Assembly (NCBI GenBank): GCA_016748015.1
Contig: JAAOMT010000372.1
Span: 1 to 64,000, forward strand
DNA: 64,000 nt
Reading direction: 5' to 3'
Origin: Geosiphon pyriformis
Lineage: Eukaryota; Glomeromycota; Glomeromycetes; Archaeosporales; Geosiphonaceae
In this document: positions 11,606 to 23,000 of the stretch, in pieces
Layout: every line of letters starts with the position of its first letter
How positions within the stretch are numbered: the first letter of the stretch is position 1
Position numbers and translations under genes: made by a program
Notes under the pieces: generated by a model
What the model was told of the DNA's origin: nothing
Databases searched by the model: none
Seen by the model: only the letters and a program-made list of their open reading frames with translations

Positions 11606-12862
11606 TCAGTTCTGTGTGTTAAGAGCTATATTAACTGGAACTGTGAATCGTCCAGTTGAACCAAAACCTTGGGTTTCTTTATCGCTTTTTCCTAATTGTT
11701 CTCTTTGATTGACTAGTTGCAAACCTGAAATGTTGATTAAGGGTAGGCAAATAGCTTGGGCAATTTTTTCAGCATGTTCAATCTTGAATGGTTTGTCAGT
11801 TTCATTTTGAAGCATCACTGTTATGTCTCCAGTATATCTAGTATTGATTATTTCTCCTCTGACATTGATTTCTTTGCTTGCCAGAGAGGACCGAGAGGCA
11901 ATTTGAACCATTGCTCCTGGTGGGATTTCGAGTGCAATTTTGAGGTTGATTTTTGTGAGAGATTTGGGTTTGAGAACAAGAGTATCCTTGCCTGGATATC
12001 TTAGGTCATATCCAGCATCAATTTCGTGTGCTTTTTCAGGTTTTATTCCTTGTTCATTGTTGTTGAAGTATTTAAGTTGTAAAGCAGACTGATTTTCGAT
12101 AAGGTAGATGGGTGTTGTTTCAATTTCTTCTGTTTCTTCAGGTTTTCTAAATTCAATTTCATTCTCATCATTTTCGCTGGGCAAGGGGATACTAAGAGCA
12201 TAGCATTCGGGACACCATTGTTCATTGCAAGGCATAATGCATTCTTCACATAGCCTAATGTTCATTTGCTCTAATTGTTGAATTTGAGCTTCTTGGGTCA
12301 GGTAGGTGTGACTTGCAATTTGCTAATAGACTTCTACTTCATCTTCATAATCGAATCCAGCTAATTCCATAGTGTATTCAATGTATTCTGCTTCCTTCAT
12401 CTAATGAAAATCTTCTTTGGTAGCTCCATTAATTAATGCCATTGCTAAGTTAAAAATCATTTCGGCATCATGAGGGTAGTGATAAAGTTTGTTAAGAGCA
12501 CTGTTGTATGTTGCATTAAAGGGTGTTCCTCTTTTTACTTTTTCTGAAATTGATAAGACATATTGGCAGATCTGATTGCAGACACCTTCTCTCATTGCTA
12601 CATCAATCCAATTGCATTCTTCCGGTAGCATATCTCCACAAGTCAAACAAGCAGTGTTGTCCCATTTTTCGCTCCTTTTTATTAGATGGCCCCATTGCTC
12701 TCTGTGACAAGCCTTGCAGTAATAACAAGTATGATTTTCATATTCTTCTTCAGGTGAAATGCAGGCTCCCATTGACGATAGTTTCTTGTGGCAGTCCTTA
12801 CATTTAAGGGGAATATAGGGGCGTTGTTTTCTTGGTTCGGTTTTGAGTAAGGTATATTCCAT
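11606..12862 (-). pseudogene. Element A: Cys-rich module plus dUTPase domain
   Basis: One minus-strand frame with in-frame stops near 12401 and 12325. The first part is a Cys-rich module with paired cysteines (CKDCHKK, CYYCKACH, CLTCGD, then CEEC and CPEC). The second part is a trimeric-type dUTPase: motif 1 DAGYDL, motif 2 ASRSSLASK, motif 3 GEIINTRYTGD, motif 4 AEKIAQAI, motif 5 TQGFGSTG. dUTPase hydrolyses dUTP to dUMP and keeps uracil out of DNA copies. The motif 3 catalytic Asp (usually G-x-I-D) is Asn here, so activity is doubtful. The frame ends at a TGA created by the deletion joint. Confidence 0.85.
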
Positions 12863-13548
12863 CCAGAGGTTTCGGGTTTAGTGTGTGGGGTAAAATGTTC
12901 TTGTTCTGTTTCATCAGCCCAGTTGAACATTAATCCAAGAGCCATGAATGTTTCAATTATTGGTTTTTTTTCTTTTGGTTCAAATTCAAAAGCCGGGGCT
13001 TTTTCAGAGCATTTGTTGAATGTACCACAAATGGCAGATACCCGGGCGTGTTGTCCTTGGTAGGAGATTGTTAACTCTTGTGTTTCCCAATTCAGATTAG
13101 CATTGGCTTTTTGAAGCCAATCATTTCTGACGAGAGCTTGGTACTGGGGTGCGTCCATTACAAGAACTTTGACTGGAATGGTGATTCTATCAAGAGTGAA
13201 TGGAAAATTGTTAATTTCTCCTACTGGTGTCTTTTTCATGCTATCGGCAGTGACAATTACTGTTTGAGCTGGTCAGTCGACATTTCTTTTCAACTGTTGC
13301 ATTAACTGGTAGGTAATAATGCTTCCGGCGGATCCACTGTTTAGGATCAAGCGAATTGGCTTTCCTTCTACTTCAGCTTCTGCGTACATTGCAGTGATGG
13401 CTTTTTGCTTATTAGCCGCTGCATTGCTAAGCAAGAATGGTGATTCATTTGTTTCAAATTCAAAAGGAAAGATATCAGAGAGATTGGCGTTTTCAGCAAT
13501 TCGGGCTGGTGGAATAGTAGTGTGGTTATGAGAAGGGTTTCGTTGTTG
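12850..13548 (-). pseudogene. Element A: aspartic protease region
   Basis: The minus strand from the edge of the gap encodes a retropepsin-like segment: LILNSGSAGSIIT (active-site D-S-G changed to N-S-G), then VLVMDAPQYQALVRNDWL typical of Ty3-type proteases. There is a TGA inside (NVD*PAQT). A 1-nt loss relative to element D near 12855 puts it out of frame with the Cys-rich module. The enzyme would mature Gag and Pol; this copy should be inactive. Confidence 0.8.
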
Positions 13549-14320
13549 NNNNNNNNNNNNNNNNNNNNNNNNNNNNNNNNNNNNNNNNNNNNNNNNNNNN
13601 NNNNNNNNNNNNNNNNNNNNNNNNNNNNNNNNNNNNNNNNNNNNNNNNNNNNNNNNNNNNNNNNNNNNNNNNNNNNNNNNNNNNNNNNNNNNNNNNNNNN
13701 NNNNNNNNNNNNNNNNNNNNNNNNNNNNNNNNNNNNNNNNNNNNNNNNNNNNNNNNNNNNNNNNNNNNNNNNNNNNNNNNNNNNNNNNNNNNNNNNNNNN
13801 NNNNNNNNNNNNNNNNNNNNNNNNNNNNNNNNNNNNNNNNNNNNNNNNNNNNNNNNNNNNNNNNNNNNNNNNNNNNNNNNNNNNNNNNNNNNNNNNNNNN
13901 NNNNNNNNNNNNNNNNNNNNNNNNNNNNNNNNNNNNNNNNNNNNNNNNNNNNNNNNNNNNNNNNNNNNNNNNNNNNNNNNNNNNNNNNNNNNNNNNNNNN
14001 NNNNNNNNNNNNNNNNNNNNNNNNNNNNNNNNNNNNNNNNNNNNNNNNNNNNNNNNNNNNNNNNNNNNNNNNNNNNNNNNNNNNNNNNNNNNNNNNNNNN
14101 NNNNNNNNNNNNNNNNNNNNNNNNNNNNNNNNNNNNNNNNNNNNNNNNNNNNNNNNNNNNNNNNNNNNNNNNNNNNNNNNNNNNNNNNNNNNNNNNNNNN
14201 NNNNNNNNNNNNNNNNNNNNNNNNNNNNNNNNNNNNNNNNNNNNNNNNNNNNNNNNNNNNNNNNNNNNNNNNNNNNNNNNNNNNNNNNNNNNNNNNNNNN
14301 NNNNNNNNNNNNNNNNNNNN
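13549..14320. other. Assembly gap (772 N) in element A
   Basis: Unknown bases covering the end of Gag, including the zinc knuckle, and the Gag-protease joint. In element D the same interval measures about 990 nt, so the stated gap length is probably short. Frames drawn across it are meaningless. Confidence 0.95.
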
Positions 14321-15215
14321 CTCCTGCTGTTCCTTTGAGAAAGTAGGGAATTGTTCTTAACATTCTGGCAGCATTCCATTCATTTGCATCTCCAGCTTTA
14401 GTAACTTGGTCAAGCCATTCTTGGGGACTGGTCTCAATATCTTCTCCATTGAATTCAGGGATTTTTGCGATGTATGTTGTCATTTCGTTTTCTTCATTTT
14501 CACTGTCTATTGATTCTTCTTCGGTTATTTCAGAGTTGTTTTCTTCGTTTGCTGCTGTCTTAGAGTGTTCACTTTGATTTTCAGCTAGAAAATCAAGGAG
14601 ATTGGAACTAGTTTGAAGGGGTTTTTGTTGTTTGGTAGAACTTCTGAGTGATGTAAAATCTTCTGGTCTTGCAAATCGATTCAAGGGTGAATTAGGTGTT
14701 TGTGCTTGTACAAGTAAAGCTGGAAAAGGTGTGATAGTAAGTGGAAGTTTTGAACTGGTTCCTTGTTCAGGTGTTTGTAAATGTTTGGCAGTTGTTTTCG
14801 GTAGTATTGGAGTATTTGGAGTGGTTTTTGAATATTGCTTTAATTTGTTTTTGTTTTTGTTACTTGTTTCTGTTTCCGATTCAAAATCAATGGTGTATTG
14901 AGACTGCACTGGATATGTTTCTTCACAGTATTTGATAATGTTAAAATTAAGTTTGTGAAAGTAAGTGGCAAGTATTTTACTATTAAGGTCTTCAGTTCCC
15001 AACTGTGAATAGTGTACTAAATTATTGTAAAGGTTGTTTCTAACTTCTGAGATATTATAATTTCCAAAAAGATAATTGTTGATGCGGTTTTCAATGTATT
15101 GGTATACTGATTTCTTGACAACTTCAATTCCGTCTGGAATGTTGAATCTTTGCTTGCAGTGGGTGTAAATTGATTGGTAATACTCTAGAGTTGTTGCGTC
15201 TGATGTGATCGCCAC
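14321..15215 (-). CDS. Element A: Gag N-terminal part (partial)
   Basis: The minus strand is open without a stop from a GTG at 15215-15213 to the gap, about 298 codons. The order is: an N-terminal region (TLEYYQSIYTHCKQRFNI), a Ser/Thr/Pro-rich linker, an acidic stretch, then a capsid-like segment (IPEFNGEDIETSPQEWLDQV, YFLKGTAG). Gag would form the particle that packages element RNA. There is no in-frame ATG before the NEMTTYI segment; the conserved protein starts at GTG-GCG, as in C and D. This is the best-preserved Gag N-terminus in the window. Confidence 0.8.
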
Positions 15216-15248
15216 TTTGAATTTGTTTTTGCTGTGTTATTTCTGTGA

Positions 15249-15258
15249 GAGAGCACCA
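15249..15258 (-). promoter_or_regulatory. Element A primer binding site
   Basis: On the minus strand TGGTGCTCTC lies 2 nt inside the 5' LTR. It starts with the TGG expected of a site pairing with a tRNA 3' CCA end. D is identical and G differs only at the last base. The tRNA is not identified. Confidence 0.6.
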
Positions 15259-15852
15259 AATGTTACCAGAGGTTTTTGGTCTCTTTTCTGTAATGTTGTT
15301 GATACTTATTTGCTGTGAATTCACGTTTTCTGGATGTGATTGAACCTCCAGTAATTGAATTTATCTTCAAATTATCTCCTATAATTTGAACTTGCTGAGC
15401 TTATGAATGGAATGGCCAATTCCATGCCAGTTGCTTTATGTAGTTATATTGTAGTAAACGTCAACTCTTTCCCAGGAATTGCTCATCTGGAAGCTCACTA
15501 AAAAATGTGTAGTTACTTTGCTGTGAAAGTCAACTCTTCTACAGGAATCTTGTCTGTAGGCTATCCTAATGATTGTAATAAGAAAAGAAAGAAAAATAAA
15601 AGAAGTGTAAAAGAAATAGGATCTTATCAAGGGAAACATTTTCTATCCAGGCCTGGAGTCACTAACAGTTTACTGAAATTGGTAGCTAATCAATTTCGAA
15701 ATGATAGTTGGGTTTTGGGGATTTTCTAAGTACAATAATTAAAGAATTTGGTTTTTCAAATTATTTGATATTTATTTCTTTTTGTGTGTATAAGAACGGT
15801 TTTAAGAGATAAATCTAAAATAAGATACATTTTCTCGAAGAGAGAAGCTCTT

Positions 15853-15860
15853 CTTTTATA
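15853..15860 (-). promoter_or_regulatory. TATA box in element A 5' LTR
   Basis: TATAAAAG on the minus strand, downstream of the repeat array and upstream of Gag; the likely core promoter of element A. Confidence 0.6.
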
Positions 15861-15911
15861 CAACTTGTCGTAACACTATTCTATGAACTCGAACTTTGCT
15901 ATTTTCTACAA

Positions 15912-16024
15912 TTTCGCTGAACTAAAGATACATTTCGGCAAACTATAAGTTATTTCGGCAAACTATTAGATATTTTGGTGAACTATCAATTATTTCGGCG
16001 AATTTCTACAAATTTCGGTGAACT
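15912..16024 (-). repeat. Six-unit 20-bp tandem array in A 5' LTR
   Basis: Same array as in the 3' LTR, again with 20-bp spacing (first step 22). A few cores differ by transitions such as TTTTGGTGAACT. Confidence 0.6.
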
Positions 16025-16241
16025 TTTTGAATGTTACATAGTTCGGGGTATTGCATGATTGATCATTGCAATTAGGTTACATTGGTGTTGTGTACAATTT
16101 GAGTTATTAATTAAATGATAATTTCGGATATTTTTGCTAATATAATAAATGATCATTTAAAACGATAATATATGCTAATTAATGATAGGAATTATAAGAT
16201 AATTTCATGCTAAATAATATCTCTAATTTCATCTGGTAACA

Positions 16242-16500
16242 TCGGCTGGAATGGTTAGATTATTGGGTGTTGCCAATATATTTGGTATTAGTTTTGGGTT
16301 TCATAAATTTTGTTTGTTTTTTCTGAGTACTGAGAACATGATATCTGTTCATATAGGTGTCTAGTGTTGTCTTGATTGGCCTAAATGACTGGTCACATAT
16401 AGCAAATACATGATTCGCACCTAGTTTAAATCATTAATGTAATGTATAATACTAGACCACATTTGGACTTCACTTATTAAATAATAATAATAAAAATTAA
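16242..16500 (+). mobile_element. LINE-1 3' end, displaced by element A
   Basis: Beyond element A the LINE-1 ORF2 frame resumes (GMVRLLGV, as GMIRLLGI in LINE-2) and stops at TAG 16362-16364. A 3' UTR homologous to that of LINE-2 follows (compare GACTGGTCACATATAG with GAGTGGCTAGCCACATGTAG). It ends in a TAA-repeat tail near 16495. Joining 10516 to 16246 restores an uninterrupted frame. Confidence 0.8.
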
Positions 16501-18070
16501 AATTAAAAAATTAAAATTAAAAAGCCAAAAAAACAATAATTTTTATATAATTTTATATTAATAAAACAAATTTCAAAATCTTTAAAATTGATTACAGACT
16601 TAAATAAAAATTTTAATAAATAAAATAAAATATTTTTTAATTTAAAACTAAATAATCTAAATTTCAATATTTAAAATATTAATCTTAATAATATTAATAT
16701 TTAAGTTTTAACTTATTTTAATTGTTATATAAAATTAAAAAACCAAAAAATAAAACAAGTATAATTATATATTTAATAATCTAATTTGTTAATTTAAAAA
16801 TTAAAAATTATTATTAATAATAATTAGTTAATATTAAAATAATTAAAAATAATATGAAAATACATAATAAGTAACAAAAAAAATTTTTTTATAACAATTT
16901 TTTTACATATTTATATTTTTATATATTAAAAAAAAATTTAAATTTTATATTTATAACTAAATTAGATTAGTTATAACTTTTATTTTAATATTATTTTTAT
17001 TAGCTTTAATATTTAAAAAGCTTTTTTTAAAATAAAAACAAATAAAAAGTTAAATCAATTTTTAATTATTGTTAATTTTAGCTTTAATAAAAGTTTTTTT
17101 TTTATATAAAATTTTTTTAAAACAATTAACTAAAATTAGTTTTAATATAATAATTATTATTATAAAAAATTTAAAAATCTTTAATAACAAACTAATAATA
17201 AAGCTATTATTTTTTCACAATTTTTTATTTATTTGCTTAAATAATTAAAAAAATCAAAATATTAATTATTTTTTGATTTTTAACTATCAATTTTTTAAGA
17301 TATTAAAAAAAATTATTTTTCTTAATATTTTTTAAAATATCACTTTTAATTTGAAGTTAAATATTGGTTTTATTTAGTTTCTTTAATGTTTATATTAATT
17401 TTATTATAATTATATTAATTATAAACAATAATATTCTTTTTTATATAGAAAATAACAATAATAATATATATATATTAAAACTAGTTTAACTAAATTACTT
17501 AATATATTAAATTTTAATTAATTTTTGTTAATTTTAAAAATAAAACAAATTATGATTTTTTATGTAATTTTACTTAATTAACTTATTAAATTATTTAATT
17601 TTAAAAATTAATTAAATAAAAAACTAAAGCACTTTTTTTTGTTTTTTGAAAATATTATTTTTAATAATAATTAAAAATTAAATAAAATTTTTTGAGTAAA
17701 TAGTTTTTATTCTAATATTTAATAAATTTGTTAAGATTAAATTGGTTTATGTTTTAGTTTTTACATAATTTTTTTAATTTAAAATCAGTTATTAAAAACA
17801 ATATTAAGTTTTTTGATATAAAATTTGTTCAAAATATTTGATAATTATATTTATTACTATTATTAACAAGAATAATTTAAATATAAAAAACAAAATAAAA
17901 AATATGACAATATATTTTATTTTATTTGTAAATAATTACTATTAAAAAATATAATAAATTAATATTTTAATAAAAAAAAATTTGTAATTAAATTTGTTAA
18001 TATATATTTTTAATTTCAAAAAAATAAAAAAAAAATTTATTTTAAACAATATATAATAGTATTTTTAATA
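16501..18070. other. AT-rich spacer between LINE-1 and LINE-2
   Basis: Extremely AT-rich low-complexity DNA with homopolymer runs. No open frame of note, RNA gene or recognisable element remains. The last 10 bp before LINE-2 are its target duplication. Confidence 0.6.
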
Positions 18071-18080
18071 AACTATATTA
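18071..18080 (+). repeat. Target-site duplication of LINE-2, left copy
   Basis: aactatatta directly before the LINE; the same 10 bp follow the poly(A) tail at 24884-24893. Confidence 0.85.
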
Positions 18081-18136
18081 CTTCTTTCTTTTCTTTGTTC
18101 CAAATTCCTGAAAAAAAGTCAAAATTTTGAAAGAAG
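18081..18136 (+). promoter_or_regulatory. LINE-2 5'-terminal hairpin candidate
   Basis: The first 8 nt, CTTCTTTC (18081-18088), are the exact complement of GAAAGAAG at 18129-18136, leaving a 40-nt loop. LINE-1 has the same layout with one mismatch. A structured RNA 5' end or an internal promoter box are possible roles; neither is shown. Confidence 0.45.
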
Positions 18137-18214
18137 TTTTTCTGTTTTTTTTATATACTGTCTTCCATCATTTCACAAGAAACAAACCCTTTTATTGTCA
18201 GTCCAGCTGCCACT

Positions 18215-20059
18215 ATGAGTGGCCCTAGTGTTAAGAGAAGGTCAGCCAGAGTTTCGACTACTGGTTCAATTAGTGGTGGTTCAGGTTATAAAATTAAGAA
18301 ACTCCCCAGTAGTACTAAGCTCTCAAGTAGTGGTGCAACTCTCAAAAGTGGTGGGTCTGGTCATGTAGTTGGGCAGTTTAATGGCATAGATACTAATGGA
18401 GAAGCTTCTGAAGGTGAAAAAGTACCTGATTCCAGAATGAATATGCCTCAAGCCAAGCGTTTCAATAATAGTGCAACTGTCGGCTCCCCTCTCGGCTCTA
18501 TTAATTATAACATGGAGAAAGAAGAGGAAGTTTCCCTTTCCCTCCATAAGTCTTTCTCTTTGGATAAAGTGTGGGTGGATCCCAAAATCATTAAAACTCA
18601 AGTGGAAGTCGCCGTAAAAAAATCATTTGCTTTGGACATTAATCTTTCGGCTGTAGAAAAGAAATTGGCAATGGCCAAAACTCAGGTCATAAGAAAATTA
18701 TTTTCAGGAATCAATGGTTTTGGGGGGGCCACTACCCCCTCAAAATTTGAAGGGATCATCAGATTTACATTCACGTCTAAAGAAAGCATGAAAAGAGCTG
18801 TATCATTGGCTAAGGAAAAGAGGATCATCATAAACAGCGATCTCAAAAGACAAGGAATTCGCTCAGATCGGGCTGTAATAATCAAGGAAATTCTCATGGA
18901 TATGCCTAAGGACATGATTATCACCGCAGTAGCTGAATTTGGAGAAATTAAGTCGATCCATGTACAACTGGTTGGGCTATGGCAGAAAGCTGTGGTTGAG
19001 TTTGCCAAATTAGAACAGGCAGTGCAATTGGCTTCTAAGTAGTCGTTTTTAATTGGGAAAAATTTGGTGCATGTAACTATGGCTGTGGGAGATCGCAAGA
19101 CTTGGGCTTCTAAAGATTGGTTCAAAGCACTGTTGTTTACTTTGCCAGTGGAAATGACAGTTCATGATCTTGGCAATCTGTTAAAAGAGACTGATAGGAA
19201 AACTTGCATTATCAATCAGTCATTTGAAATGGGCAATAGGGTTTGCTGTGCTGTGGTTGGTTTTGATTTTAAGGAGAAGCTGGAAGCTGCTTTTCACATG
19301 AAACCAATTTTTGGCAGTATGAGACTTTCTTGGGCTAGGTTAGGCTTGGTTCAGTGTGAAAAGTGTGGGAGATTTGGACACTTAGCCTTGGAATACGATG
19401 CTTCTGATGTTTCTGTTCCTGCACTTTCTATTGCTTTGAAAAAAGGAAGACATGTTTTCAGTGCGGATCACTTTCATTTAGCCAAGTTATATGCAAAAAA
19501 AAATGTTCTTATCTCTCACTCTGCTGCCTTTGGTGGCAAATCTTGGGCTCAGGTGGTCTCTTTTGCTTCCTCTGCTGGTGGCTCTTCCTCTGGTTTTGGT
19601 TTTGGCTTCTCTTTGTTAGATGCTTTGGGTTTGGTTGGTGGTGCTCCCTTTTCCCCAATTGATGTGTCTCCCTTGGATGCTCGGTTGGCATTTTTGGAGC
19701 GCTCTCTTGAACTTTTGGCTGACCAGGTTTCTGGTATTCTTAGGAAATTGAATTTTGTTGAATTGGTGCTCATGGTGCCATCTTCTGATACTCTTTTTTT
19801 GGTTGGCTCTGTACTTGTGGCTTCTGTTTTGGACTCGAATATGGTTTTGGATGGTGCATTGATGTCACTCTCTTTTCCTTCCTCAAATGCTGAGTTGAAT
19901 GCAGATTTCAGTTCAAATAGTTCAAAGGTTCTGACCACCAAAGTGGGTAACTTGAAGTCTAAAATGTTGGCTTTGAAGGCTTCAGTCGGTTCTGTTTTGG
20001 TGAGATTGGATCTTTTGTGTTCTGATTCGGGTTTTTTTTTACTGCTTTCATCCCAATGA
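18215..20059 (+). pseudogene. LINE-2 ORF1 (RRM-like, zinc-knuckle Gag-like protein), one nonsense codon
   Basis: ATG at 18215 to TGA at 20057-20059, 614 codons, broken only by a TAG at 19040-19042. LINE-1 has Trp at this place (AAHWSILI), so TGG to TAG is the likely change. There is a Ser/Gly-rich basic N-terminus, then an RRM-like fold (AVIIKEILMDMPKDMI, EFGEIKSIHVQL, LWQKAVVEF), a zinc knuckle CEKCGRFGHLALEY with the last Cys replaced by Tyr, a Ser/Gly-rich linker, and a coiled-coil-like stretch (RLAFLERSLELLADQVSGIL). The protein would bind the element RNA. Its stop overlaps the ORF2 start as ATGA, which suggests reinitiation. Confidence 0.8.
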
Positions 20060-23000
20060 GTGGTCTGGTTTAGAAATTTGCTACATGTAATGTTTGTAGA
20101 ATCAATGTCCCTGCCAAGCAGGAGGATATTGTACATTGGCATTGCGATTCTGGCAATTTGGTCTCATTCGTCATGGAAACAAAGTTGAGGTCTTCTACTA
20201 GGCCATGAATTGCAGATAAGTTCAACAGAGTGCAAATTTTTTCTTTGGGATTGGATAAGGATTTCGTTGGTACTAGGGTTGCAATTATTATGAACAGTTT
20301 ATTGGCTCAACATGTTTCTAAGATTGAAAAGATCCCTGGTTGAGTTATTTTGGTGCATCTTTTGTTTAAAGGCAAGCTTTTGGTGACTGTACTTGGTTTG
20401 TATGCTGGCGCATCTCCAGGCGTTCATTTTAGGCAGGTGTCTGAGGTTAATTTATTCATTGCTAAGACTGTTAATGCCAGCAATTTTGTTGTCTTGGGTG
20501 GAGATTTTAACGAAAATGAATCTGGGAGGAGTGCAAGTTATGGGTTTTGCTTGGGTCTTGGTTTGGTCAATTTGCTTGCTGGCCATCAGTTGGAAAAGGC
20601 TTCTACGTAGAACAACTTGAGAGGGATAGAAAAAACTATTGATTACATTTTGGTTAGTGATAATCTGTCTTCTGCTGTTGCTAAGCATTAGGTTGGGTCA
20701 GTCTCAGAATTTTTTGATACAGACCACAAGGCTGTCATGGTGTCAGTTGGTCTGGGCAGACTTTTGGATGTTTAATTGAATAGTTTGCATAAGCAGGCTA
20801 ACAAGAATTGTTGGAAGTTCAAGGTCAAGGATGCAAATGCTTCCAAGTGGTCTGAGTTTAGGGATTGTGTTTCAGCTAAGCTTCTGTTGATCAAGGACTT
20901 CTTCTTTGATGCCAAAGCTGGTAGTGATTTGGATACCATGTGGGCAATTTTAGGAAAAGTGATGGTTGAGTCTGCTGATGAGATTTTTTCCAGACAATGG
21001 TTTAGTGAATTTTAATGTTCTAGAAATAAGCATTCTTCAAAGTTCTTTGGGTTGGAGTTACTCGTTGCCAAGATTGTTGGTGTGGTTCGCACTGGTAATG
21101 TGCTTGAAGTTGATCATCTTGTGAGGAAATGGTTTACTTTGGATGAGACCAAAGCTTGTGCATTCTCTGATTTGGTTAGATTGGATGTAAGTAGTATGGT
21201 TCTTCTTAAGTACCTGTTATCAAGTTGCAAAAAATACAGGAAGTCGAAGATGTTTGAATTGAGGTTGGCTGAGGAAGCTTCTATTAGGAGAGCTGTAGAG
21301 AAACGCATCGAGAGTTTTGCTTCTAATAAAAGGGGCATGATAAGGAGTGTATTGAATCAGCCTTTTTATAAGGTAATTCTTGATCATTTGGTTGTTGATG
21401 ATGGTTTGGTTCTGAAATCTGTGGAGGTGAAGTCTAAGGTGGACAAGATTATGGTAGGATAGACGAGGAAGCAGGTGGTGTCTACAGTAGTGTCTGAACT
21501 CTGGGCTTGCCAATATGCACCTCTGAATCATGTACGAGATGACGCTTTTTCTGGGGTAATATGTGAAATTGGTTTGGGTAAGCTGTTCTCAGTTGTTGGG
21601 GGTCTGCTTGATGACAAGGCTGCTGGCTTATCTGGCATTCCTAATGAGCTGTGGAAGCATGGTGGTGATGCAGTGTTGGATTGCCTTCTGGAGCTGTTGA
21701 ATACGTGTCTGGTTGTTGAGGGTGTGTCTACTTTGTGGAGGAGAGCATGGGTTTCGATGATTCCAAAACCTTATGACTGGGATGGGGTTCTTACAAACAC
21801 TCGGCCTATTGTACTGATCAAGACTGCCAGGAAAATTTTCTCCAAGGTTCTTTCTAACAGGATTTTGTTAGCTTGTAACAAGTTTGGTGTTCTGTGTGGT
21901 AATAATTTTTCTGTTTTAAAGGGTATGTCTATCCAGTCTCCAGTGTTTGCTGTTAGCTTGGTAGTTGAGGATGCTTTGGAAAAGAATTAAGAACTTTGGT
22001 TAGTGTTGTAGGATATGAGTAAAGTGTATGACTCAGTTGGATGGTACCACTTGGAAGCGAGCTTGAAGTGCATCAAGATGTGCAGTAGGTTCATTAGTTT
22101 CTTTAGTGGCATACACAATGATAGGGTTAATAGGGTCATGATGGATTTTGGTCTGTCAGATGGCTATTGTGTGCACAATAGTTTGAATCAAGATGAGGTT
22201 TTCTCCCCTCTTCTTTGGAAAATCTTCTATGATCCGCTATTGTGTAAAGTCAAACAGCATGAACATTTGTGTAAATACAGGATTGACACTAAGTTTGTGG
22301 CGAGGACTGGCAGAATCGAGAGTAGTGGTAAGATGTCCTCTTTTTTTGCTGCTGGTGCTTTTGTGGATGATACAATTTGGATAGGAGATTGCCAGACTTC
22401 CACACAGTATGCTCTTAATATTGCTAGTGAATTTTTTTTTATCAATGATATTTCAATTAATAATGAGAAGACGGTGACCATTCTGATTAATCAGGATTTC
22501 AAGGTTGCTTCATTAAGTATTAGTGGTCAGCCAATCTCTATAGCAAAAAAGAGTGAGGCTTACAGGTATTTGGATATCTTTTTGTCAACTGAAGGGTTGT
22601 CCAAACCTAGTTTGGCCAAGACACACTCGGATGTCCGTTTTTTTACCAATGTAGTATTCAGGAAAGCCATTACAGACAAGCAGTTTTCTTATTTGGTCTC
22701 AGCTGTTTTGCAGTCAATTATTAGTTACAGAACACAGTTTAGTTTTGTCTCCTCTGGTATATGCCGCAAGTGGGATGTTTTGGTAAGAAAGAGTCTCAGG
22801 TCTAAGACTTGCTTGCCTCGTGACTTCCCAAATGAAGCTTTGCATCATCTTTCTCTTTATGGCTTAAAGTCTTTCAATCAGATACAGTCTGAAAGCAAGG
22901 TGGCTGCTGTAATCTCTTTTTCGAATGCTTTAGGTATTTTTGGTTGGTTGTTTCTCTATCACTTCTTGGATTTGCAGATTCTTGAGTGGATGCCCTTGAA

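Larger units (their letters stand above)
10517..16241 (-). mobile_element. Element A: Ty3-type LTR retrotransposon lacking RT, RNase H and IN
   Basis: Two 981-bp LTRs (TGTTACC...GGTAACA) bound an internal region read on the minus strand. The flanking 4 bp are tcgg on both sides (10513-10516 and 16242-16245), so this is a single insertion, into LINE-1 ORF2. Internally it has a PBS, Gag, a sequencing gap, protease, Cys-rich module, dUTPase, then a jump straight to the last codons of ORF3 and the polypurine tract. Compared with element D of the same family, about 3.7 kb carrying RT, RNase H and integrase is gone. Any mobility would need proteins supplied by other copies. Confidence 0.9.
15261..16241 (-). 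repeat. Element A 5' LTR (981 bp)
   Basis: Direct copy of 10517-11497 with 36 transitions and no indels. It ends next to the repeated target tcgg. It should carry the promoter for leftward transcription, with the TATA box at 15853-15860 and the 20-bp array upstream of it. Confidence 0.92.

Noticed and set aside
16501-18070. AT-rich spacer considered as mitochondrial DNA
   Set aside because: There are no mitochondrial genes, tRNAs or rRNA segments, and it lies between two nuclear LINEs.
18081-18140. Self-cleaving ribozyme at LINE 5' end
   Set aside because: The 8-bp stem is present, but no hammerhead or HDV-like core nucleotides could be identified.
19549-20142. 197-codon frame on the minus strand of LINE-2
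   Set aside because: It is a shadow of ORF1's Ser/Gly-rich coding region, and no counterpart is conserved in LINE-1.
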